Of a DNA stretch of 59,509 bases, positions 54,365 to 59,509 are shown one piece after another. The notes beneath the pieces are model-generated. The model ran no database searches. It worked only from the letters and a program-made list of their open reading frames with translations, and had not been told where the DNA came from. The translations under genes were made by a program, and so were the position numbers. Position 1 is the first letter of the stretch, and each line of letters starts with the position of its first letter. This stretch comes from Vulcanimicrobiota bacterium (GTDB lineage: Bacteria; Vulcanimicrobiota; Vulcanimicrobiia; Vulcanimicrobiales; Vulcanimicrobiaceae): NCBI GenBank assembly GCA_003164495.1, contig PLTN01000054.1:8637-68145 (forward strand), read 5' to 3'.

Positions 54365-55144
54365 GTGCCGCAGCAAATTCCGGGTCCGCTCTTCTTCCAG
54401 CAGCAAGGCACGTCGGGCCGGCCCATGCTGTTCATCCATTCGACGCCCGACGATCACCGGCTGTGGCTGTTCCAAACCGCGCATTTCTCCGCGCGCTATC
54501 AAACAATTGCGGTCGATCTGGCCGGGTATGGGCGCTCGCCGGTCATTCGCGAAGGCGTTACCGTTGCCGACCAGGCGCGCGCGTGTTGGGACGTCGTCGA
54601 TCGCATCACTCCGGGCGGCACCATAATTCAAGGCAACTCGCTCGGCGCGTTCGTTGCCCTTCACATGGCGGCGCAGCAGCCCGGCCGCACGCTCGCCCTG
54701 ATCCTTTCGGGTTGCGGGCATCTCCCCACGCGCGAGATGATGGTGCGCTGGAAGGAGCGTTACTCCGCCGAAGGCATCGGCCTTCGCGAGTTGCAGATCC
54801 TCGATCATTTTTCGCCCGCCGCACAAAAGACGCCACTGGTTCAGCACTACGCGCGAATGATCGTCGAACTGAATACCAACGGAACACTTGAAAGCATCAT
54901 TGCGATGAATCAAGCGCTTTCCCAGCCGGATCCCGCGGATTTGCTGCGCAGCATCACCGCCCCGACGCTGATCATAAGCGGAACGGCCGACCGGAACCAC
55001 CCGGCAGCCCTCGAATTGCAAAAGCGTATCCCAAACGCCGAGTTTGCCAGCATCGATGGTGCGGGTCACTCATGCAACTTCGAGGCACCATGGCAGTTCG
55101 ATCAGTTCTGCGCCGCGTTTCTATCTCAACACGACCTCGGTTAA
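54365..55144 (+). CDS. Alpha/beta hydrolase
   Basis: A 259-residue alpha/beta hydrolase of the 2-hydroxymuconate-semialdehyde hydrolase-like type. Oxyanion loop FIHSTPDDHRLW, nucleophile Ser in IIQGNSLGAFVAL near residue 94, acid in IISGTADRNHP near residue 203, and His in IDGAGHSCNFEAP near residue 235. It precedes the Rieske oxygenase by 13 bases, so it may hydrolyse a ring-cleavage product or an ester in the same pathway. GTG start at 54365. Confidence 0.87.
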   Translation: MPQQIPGPLFFQQQGTSGRPMLFIHSTPDDHRLWLFQTAHFSARYQTIAVDLAGYGRSPVIREGVTVADQARACWDVVDRITPGGTIIQGNSLGAFVALHMAAQQPGRTLALILSGCGHLPTREMMVRWKERYSAEGIGLRELQILDHFSPAAQKTPLVQHYARMIVELNTNGTLESIIAMNQALSQPDPADLLRSITAPTLIISGTADRNHPAALELQKRIPNAEFASIDGAGHSCNFEAPWQFDQFCAAFLSQHDLG

Positions 55145-55157
55145 GGAGAACACCGCT

Positions 55158-56438
55158 ATGTTGACCCCAGAAGACCATGCGCTGCTTGCAGCCACGGGAC
55201 CGAAGACGCCGATGGGCGCCTATTTGCGTCACTTCTGGCTTCCCGCGCTGCTCTCGCGCGAACTGCCCGAACGTGACGGGACGCCTGTGCGCGTACGATT
55301 ATTGAGCGAAGATCTGATCGCTTTCCGGAACACGTCCGGAGACGTCGGCCTGATGCGCGAGTTTTGCGCACATCGTGGCGCGTCGCTCTATTTTGCGCGG
55401 TACGCCGAGTGCGCCGTGCGCTGCTGGTATCACGGATGGAAGTATGAATTGGACGGCACGTGCACCGACATGCCGAACGAGCCGCCCACCAGCACGTTTA
55501 AGGACAAGATCACGCAGCAAGCATATCCTTGCGTCGAGCGCAACGGCGTCATCTGGACGTACATGGGACCGCGCGCGAGCCGTCCACCGCTGCCCGATCT
55601 GGAATGGCTGACCGTTCCCGAAGATAACACGTATACATCGAAGCGCATCCAGCAGTGTCACTGGACGCAAGGGATGGAAGGCGATCTCGATTCAAGCCAC
55701 CTAGGGTTTCTGCATCAGGAAGCCATCGGCCGCACGGTCGAGCACGCGACCTACGAGTCCGCGCGCTGGATGCTGGAGGACAGCAATCCAAAAATCGAGC
55801 TCGTCGACACGGACGGCGGCATGTTGATCGGATCTCGCCGTCAAGCCGACGGAAAGAGCTATTATTGGCGCATCAACCAATGGTTCGCGCCTTGGTACAC
55901 CACCATACCGGCGTTCACCGGCGACGGTCCGCTCGCCGGTCACGCCTGGATTCCGATCGACGATGAAACCACGTGGGTCTTTGCATTTTCGTATCATCCG
56001 ACCCGGGCGCTCACGGAGGGCGAACTCGTCCACATGCGCGGCGGCTCCGCAATTCATTCCGAGCTCATTCCCGGAACGTTCGCGCCGGTGCACAACAAAT
56101 CGAACGGCTACGCCGCCGGGGCGCCGGATGCCAAGCAGCCTTGGATGCGGATCCAGAATTTCCAAGATCAAGATGTCGCGATTACCGAAAGTATGGGCCC
56201 CCTCTACGACCGCACCCAAGAGCATCTCGGCTCTACCGACAACGCGATTATTCAAAGCCGGCGCCGCATCATCAACGGGGCGAAAGCCTTGATGAACGGC
56301 CAGGCTCCACGAGCCAACGCACGCGATTTCTCGTTACGTCCAGTTTCGGTTAAGCTCGATCGCGATATTGTGAAATGGTCAGAGGCCGTCGCTGAGCCGA
56401 TGGAGGCGAGGCCCGAGACCTTCATGGCCTCGGTCTGA
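55158..56438 (+). CDS. Rieske non-heme iron ring-hydroxylating oxygenase, alpha subunit
   Basis: A 426-residue oxygenase of the phthalate 4,5-dioxygenase/O-demethylase type. The Rieske centre is CAHRGASLYFA ... CAVRCWYHGWKY (CxH-x17-CxxH) near residues 73-95. The mononuclear iron site is EGDLDSSHLGFLHQE near residues 175-190 (two His, Asp). AAGGAGAA lies before ATG 55158. A separate reductase is not in the window; the ferredoxin domain at 24075 could serve. The last gene before the second tRNA remnant. Confidence 0.9.
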   Translation: MLTPEDHALLAATGPKTPMGAYLRHFWLPALLSRELPERDGTPVRVRLLSEDLIAFRNTSGDVGLMREFCAHRGASLYFARYAECAVRCWYHGWKYELDGTCTDMPNEPPTSTFKDKITQQAYPCVERNGVIWTYMGPRASRPPLPDLEWLTVPEDNTYTSKRIQQCHWTQGMEGDLDSSHLGFLHQEAIGRTVEHATYESARWMLEDSNPKIELVDTDGGMLIGSRRQADGKSYYWRINQWFAPWYTTIPAFTGDGPLAGHAWIPIDDETTWVFAFSYHPTRALTEGELVHMRGGSAIHSELIPGTFAPVHNKSNGYAAGAPDAKQPWMRIQNFQDQDVAITESMGPLYDRTQEHLGSTDNAIIQSRRRIINGAKALMNGQAPRANARDFSLRPVSVKLDRDIVKWSEAVAEPMEARPETFMASV

Positions 56439-56565
56439 TTCCCGGAATCCGGGTCGCCTTTGATTGGGCCGGTGAGTCCCGGCGTAATCCAACCGCCATA
56501 GAACCGGCCGCCTGGGCGGACCCGATCCTCGCCGACGTAACACGCTGATTTCTCGGGGTTCGAAC

Positions 56566-56618
56566 TGGAGCCGACGAGCGGGATTTGAACCGCTGACCTG
56601 CTGATTACGAATCAGGGT
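56566..56618 (-). pseudogene. tRNA-Thr (CGU) 3'-half remnant
   Basis: The minus strand reads anticodon stem half CCTGATTCGTAATCAG, then a T-arm with an eight-base loop, an acceptor 3' strand CGTCGGC and TCCA. The 5' half is absent: the sequence before it is the end of the 2OG-oxygenase gene, whose TAA stop is inside the anticodon arm. The same element is at 46164. The 56439-56565 gap before it has no gene. Confidence 0.6.
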
Positions 56619-57162
56619 ACGAAAACGGATCTTCGTGCAACGGGTCCGCGCTGTACCAACTCGGCGACGTATAGCGCAAGCCCTGCGTCACCTGACGGAC
56701 ACCGTGCATCAGCGAACCCTTGAAGAACACGAATGTTCCAGCCACGGGCTTGTAGGCGTCGCCGGTCGACGGAAACCAGAGATCACCGCCCACATAGTCG
56801 TCGTTGAGATAGACCACGCCGGCCCATTCGCGCCAGGGCGTTTTATGGGCCGATCCATCCGGATGACGATCGTCGTAGTGAGGCGGCATCTCTTGCCCGT
56901 CCCAGCGCACGACTTGGATCGTATCGCAGTAGAGCTGCCGGCCCGCGTGCAGCGATAGCGTCAGCGTCGCCCGTGCGCGCCAGTCTTCCAAAACCTGACA
57001 CGCGGCATTTTCGGTTTCGGGAAAGCTGCCGATCCAGAGCACGCGGTTATCGAAGAACGGGTCGCCGATGGCGGCAGCGTGCGCCGGACGGGAACGTTCG
57101 TAGCTCGTGATCACCGTCCAGCAGTCGCCGCGCGTAGCGAATCCCGGTACGGTATAGAACAC
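56605..57162 (-). CDS. 2OG-Fe(II) oxygenase (prolyl 4-hydroxylase-like)
   Basis: A 185-residue oxygenase with iron ligands in PPHYDDRHP (H95, D97) and LMHGVRQV (H153), and R163 in GLRYTSPSWY to bind 2-oxoglutarate; the strand YVGGDLWFPSTGDAY between them is typical of P4H-like enzymes. GTG 57162 is chosen: GGAAG is five bases upstream and the previous gene stops 13 bases before. A longer frame upstream only mirrors DUF6065 coding. As the last gene of the borosin-like operon it may hydroxylate the methylated peptide. Its last codons belong to a tRNA remnant. Confidence 0.85.
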   Translation of the reverse strand: MFYTVPGFATRGDCWTVITSYERSRPAHAAAIGDPFFDNRVLWIGSFPETENAACQVLEDWRARATLTLSLHAGRQLYCDTIQVVRWDGQEMPPHYDDRHPDGSAHKTPWREWAGVVYLNDDYVGGDLWFPSTGDAYKPVAGTFVFFKGSLMHGVRQVTQGLRYTSPSWYSADPLHEDPFSYPDS

Positions 57163-57175
57163 GGCAACTTCCTGC

Positions 57176-57904
57176 CTATCGACGTTCGTCGACGGGCGGA
57201 GCGAGACGCACTTTTGATGCGTGCGCGGCGGTTGTCGACCGCCCGTCGGCGTAGCGGCCCAGGTAATAATCCTTATCCCAGGCTTTGCGCAGCGCGGCCG
57301 GATCGGCAGCCGCGATGCGCGCGCGGAGATCCGTGCGCCGCTCCCGCCACGCCGCGTGGTCGGCCGCAAGCTGCGGATTTTCATCGAGACGCCGTACGAT
57401 CGGCTGAATGCGCTCTTGCACGCCGGCGCGGACAATGCAGATCTGCGCGTACGCATCGCCCGCCTGCCAGCGTACGCGCCCGGGTCGCGTGAAGCGATAG
57501 TTCACCGTGAAGCTGTAGGGCAACCAATCGCTTTCGACGATCGCGGTCATCGGCGCGACGCCATCCTTGCACGCGTTGGTGGGCCCGGTCACGAGCAGAT
57601 GAAAGTCCATCGCCGTCCGGAAGATGTACCCGACATCGAAGGTCAGGATGCCATGCGCAAAGTTGCTCACCGCTTGGTGCTCCCGCGCGCAGTCGATGAC
57701 GATATCCTCAATCGCGGGTCCGCCGTTCCATTCCGCGGTTACATCGACCGGCAAGAGCAACTGCCAACCGTACGTATTCGCGACGGCAAGCGGGAGACAG
57801 CGATACGCGTGGCCACCGTGAATGGCATCCATCCAATCGCGGCGCGGCGGCGCAGGTACGAGCGCTTGCGGGTTGTCCGTTAACGCATATGCCTCGAGAA
57901 ACAT
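57176..57904 (-). CDS. DUF6065-like protein
   Basis: A 242-residue protein without signal or membrane helices. Pattern RRDWMDAIHGGHAYRCLPL, then NTYGWQLLLP, EWNGG, FAHGILTFDVGYIFRT and VTGPTNACKDGVAPMTAI with SDWLPYSFTVNYRFTRPG follows the DUF6065 family as I remember it; its reaction is unknown. It starts 18 bases after the methyltransferase stop, so it belongs to the same operon. The strongly conserved Trp/Asp/His residues suggest an enzyme. It may tailor or process the peptide made here. Confidence 0.72.
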   Translation of the reverse strand: MFLEAYALTDNPQALVPAPPRRDWMDAIHGGHAYRCLPLAVANTYGWQLLLPVDVTAEWNGGPAIEDIVIDCAREHQAVSNFAHGILTFDVGYIFRTAMDFHLLVTGPTNACKDGVAPMTAIVESDWLPYSFTVNYRFTRPGRVRWQAGDAYAQICIVRAGVQERIQPIVRRLDENPQLAADHAAWRERRTDLRARIAAADPAALRKAWDKDYYLGRYADGRSTTAAHASKVRLAPPVDERR

Positions 57905-57922
57905 GGCAGACCGATCGTCTGC

Positions 57923-58939
57923 TTACCGTGCCGCCGCGAGGAGCGAGCCGTACGCGGCGTCCAGCGTTTTCGCACGCGCCGGCGGTACGTACATCGTGGT
58001 GCCGGCGTTAACGTACTCGGGCGTCAAGTATCCGAGCGCGATCTTGAGTATCTTTGGCTTCAGTTCCGGCAGCGTGGCGGCTTCGTAGATCGTCACTTCG
58101 TGCCACTTCCCGTAGTGGCGCGTGAGCTTCTCCATCAAGAGCGGAAACGCGCGGAGCTCGTAACCGGACGTGCGATACGTCCAGTCGCCGACGACGCCCA
58201 CTTGCCATAAGACGAGCGCGCAAGACGTGTCGATCGCCTTCTCGTGGACGAGAAAGTCGCTCGCTTCAACGGACTGACATCCGTTGACCGCCGGATCGAC
58301 GTTCAGGTCCGCAAAGAGGCAATCTTCGGCCGAAACTCCGGGGAGCATACGCGCCACGTAACCTTCCTTCCGTGCGCGCCGGATCGCTTCGTGCGCGGGA
58401 TATGCGAACACACCGGGATGGCCGTAGAAGGCCACGCACGTGCGTTTACCGGCGCGCACGCAACTCAGAATGTGCTGCACCATCGCTTCGTAGCTCTCGT
58501 TGCGTACGATGCCTTCGCCGTAGTATCCGCGCAGCGACATCGCACCCGACGGATTGAGACTGCGAATGACGCTTTCAGCGACCGGGTCGCCGACGAGATA
58601 GAGGACGACGTCCGATTCTTTCATGTACGCGATCGCGTCGACCGTCAGCTGGCCGACCGCGCAGATGCCGGTCCCGACGACGATCAGAGATTCACGTTGC
58701 CGGTCCGCCATGCGAGCGCCGTCCGAGTACGCCACGTCGGCCGAACCGTTGGCTGCGGTCCGGTCGAGCAACGCGTTCCAGATCGGGCCGATGTCGGCGG
58801 CGGCGAGCGCGTCACGGCCCGTACGGTCCAAGCCGGCGTCGGCCATGGCCGCATCAGGATCGCGCACGTAGGACGCGAGCGCCGTCGGTTCCGTCGCGAG
58901 CCGCACGAGGTAGTCGCGCAGCCCAATGCTACCGTTCAT
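57923..58939 (-). CDS. Borosin-type peptide backbone N-methyltransferase with N-terminal binding domain
   Basis: A 338-residue protein. Residues about 84-325 are a tetrapyrrole-methylase-fold SAM enzyme strikingly similar to fungal OphMA: IVVGTGICAVGQLT (86-99), the substrate-contact region RGYYGEGIVRNESY (137-150; Y140, R146, Y150 align to OphMA catalytic Tyr/Arg/Tyr), FYGHPGVF (171-178) and RMLPGVSAEDCLFADL (197-212). Residues 1-60 (LRDYLVRLATEPTALASY ... ALAAADIGPIW) match the OphMA clasp/borosin-binding domain, here before rather than after the enzyme. No hydrophobic core follows at the C-terminus (ends GSLLAAAR). ATG 58939 has GAGG upstream; GTG 58945 is possible. Confidence 0.85.
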   Translation of the reverse strand: MNGSIGLRDYLVRLATEPTALASYVRDPDAAMADAGLDRTGRDALAAADIGPIWNALLDRTAANGSADVAYSDGARMADRQRESLIVVGTGICAVGQLTVDAIAYMKESDVVLYLVGDPVAESVIRSLNPSGAMSLRGYYGEGIVRNESYEAMVQHILSCVRAGKRTCVAFYGHPGVFAYPAHEAIRRARKEGYVARMLPGVSAEDCLFADLNVDPAVNGCQSVEASDFLVHEKAIDTSCALVLWQVGVVGDWTYRTSGYELRAFPLLMEKLTRHYGKWHEVTIYEAATLPELKPKILKIALGYLTPEYVNAGTTMYVPPARAKTLDAAYGSLLAAAR

Positions 58940-59509
58940 CAGCACCTCGTACGCCTTAAGCGACGACGACGGCTACGGTCAGAATGACGGTCGGCGGCGG
59001 CGGCGGTGCAGCCGGCGGCGGCGGTGGTGGCGGGGGCGGTGGTGGCGGTGGTGGTCAGGGTGGTAGCTGTTACCGAGGCCGTGGCCGAAATGCCCGGGGC
59101 GGTCGTTGTAGTGGCTGGAGCAGCGTCCGTTGTGGTGGGCAGGGCGGTCCCGGGCACGGTGGGCGTCGCTCCGGCCGGCGCCGCCGTCGTGGTGGCAGCC
59201 GGGGCCGTGGTCGTGGTCGTCGTGTGGTCCCTGGTGGCGCTCGTGGGCGTCCCCGCTCCGGAACCGACAAGTACGTTGGGCGCACCCGCCAGGCCGGGCA
59301 GCGCCGGTCCAGCCGCCTCGCCCTCTCCGCCGTAGACGGTGGCCAGCGGGACCCCGAGCATAGGCGGCAGCGGCTTGTGCGGTGGCACCCCGAGTTCTTG
59401 AAGGGCGTCACGGGCGATCATGGCGAAGACGGGTGCCGACGCCTCCGCACCGTACTGGTGCGTGCCTTCGACCACCACCATGGCCGTTATGGCCGGGTCC
59501 TCGGCGGGC
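58939..59509 (-). CDS. C-terminal fragment of a penicillin-binding protein with Thr/Ala-rich tail, partial
   Basis: The frame enters from the window edge and shows the end of a PBP2/FtsI transpeptidase domain: PAEDPAITAMVVVEGTHQYG then ASAPVFAMIARDALQELGVPP. The SxN and KTG motifs would lie upstream, outside the window. After it comes about 130 residues of low-complexity Thr/Ala/Pro sequence, ending in an Arg-rich stretch (DRSRRRRLRRTRC) whose TGA overlaps the methyltransferase ATG. The PBP style is actinobacterial, unlike the rest of the window. The Arg-rich end looks like out-of-frame reading, so the real gene end is uncertain. Confidence 0.6.
   Translation of the reverse strand, partial: PAEDPAITAMVVVEGTHQYGAEASAPVFAMIARDALQELGVPPHKPLPPMLGVPLATVYGGEGEAAGPALPGLAGAPNVLVGSGAGTPTSATRDHTTTTTTAPAATTTAAPAGATPTVPGTALPTTTDAAPATTTTAPGISATASVTATTLTTTATTAPATTAAAGCTAAAADRHSDRSRRRRLRRTRC
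58956..59054 (-). other. Candidate 3' end of a split borosin precursor (poly-Pro plus hydrophobic core)
   Basis: In a frame different from the penicillin-binding-protein frame, the minus strand reads about 21 codons rich in Pro (CCA/CCG), then TVILTVAVVVA and TAA, ending 16 bases before the methyltransferase ATG with GAGG between. The hydrophobic, beta-branched end resembles omphalotin-type cores. An in-frame TGA at 59055-59057 and the absence of a start mean it is not a complete gene here; it needs a frameshift or an assembly join to be real. Confidence 0.35.
58987..59070. repeat. Low-complexity GGC/GGT triplet run
   Basis: About 84 bases of almost pure GGN triplets on the plus strand (CCN on the minus strand), interrupted by GCAGCC. 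Such a run encodes poly-Pro, poly-Ala/Thr or poly-Gly depending on frame and is a typical place for sequencing slippage or mis-assembly. It marks the change from the borosin-like operon to the PBP fragment. Confidence 0.75.

Noticed and set aside
46084-56600. Complete integrative element between the tRNA remnants
   Set aside because: No integrase, excisionase, transposase or conjugation gene is found between the copies; only the att-like repeats are seen.
58984-59509. Plus-strand glycine-rich open frame (poly-Gly start)
   Set aside because: It is the antisense of the proline/threonine-coding run and the PBP frame; no ribosome site and no stop within the window.

Overview
This 59.5 kb window is GC-rich, almost fully coding DNA from a bacterium with an outer membrane: it carries a TonB-dependent receptor and two further predicted beta-barrel proteins. 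The mix of TonB receptors with carboxypeptidase-like N-domains, copper-amine-oxidase-N proteins, a DUF3494 protein and very many orphan solute-binding proteins would suit an uncultured soil lineage such as Eremiobacterota; that placement is inference with low confidence.

Most of the window (about 1-56 kb) is an accessory region for uptake and breakdown of small, probably aromatic, molecules. Eleven NMT1/THI5-like substrate-binding proteins (SBPs) lie in it, but only one NitT/TauT-type permease/ATPase pair (3.8-7.3 kb) and one Fe(III)-type pair (40.4-43.2 kb). Around them sit five ACMSD-like amidohydrolases, four VOC-fold proteins, a LigA/LigB-like extradiol dioxygenase pair, a Rieske oxygenase, an HpaB-like flavin monooxygenase with a separately encoded flavin reductase, a UbiD-like decarboxylase, a nitrilase, cupins, a dienelactone hydrolase-Rieske fusion, and MarR regulators. 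Layout: 0-3.3 kb orphan SBPs and VOC; 3.4-8.8 kb ligA/permease/ligB/SBP/ATPase/gamma-glutamyltransferase operon; 8.8-14.1 kb flavin reductase, peptide-type SBP and TonB receptor; 14.2-21.8 kb SBP, nitrilase and the amidohydrolase-HbpS-RidA-HpaB-UbiD-MarR operon; 21.8-28.6 kb SBP/VOC modules with DoxX, hydrolase-Rieske fusion and quinone oxidoreductase; 28.6-38 kb mixed genes including a flavoprotein/ferredoxin pair and surface proteins; 38.1-44.3 kb VOC, SDR, truncated MFS and Fe-type ABC transporter; 44.3-56.4 kb more SBP/amidohydrolase/cupin/Rieske genes. Two near-identical promoters with the same TTTGTWACAAA operator drive the flavin reductase (8.84 kb) and the monooxygenase operon (16.28 kb), which suggests one regulon for a two-component monooxygenase.

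The most interesting part is 56.6-58.96 kb on the minus strand. A methyltransferase very close in sequence to the fungal omphalotin enzyme OphMA (borosin peptide backbone N-methyltransferase) carries a borosin-binding-like domain at its N-terminus, an order opposite to OphMA. It is followed tightly by a DUF6065-like protein and a 2OG-Fe(II) oxygenase. Just upstream of the methyltransferase an alternative reading frame ends in a poly-proline run plus TVILTVAVVVA-stop, 16 nt before the methyltransferase start. This could be the core end of a separate precursor whose 5' part is lost at a low-complexity, possibly chimeric, junction with a penicillin-binding-protein fragment at the right end of the window. 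The oxygenase stop codon lies inside a decayed tRNA-Thr 3' half, and a second decayed copy lies 10.4 kb away in the same orientation, as expected for old attachment sites of integrated elements.
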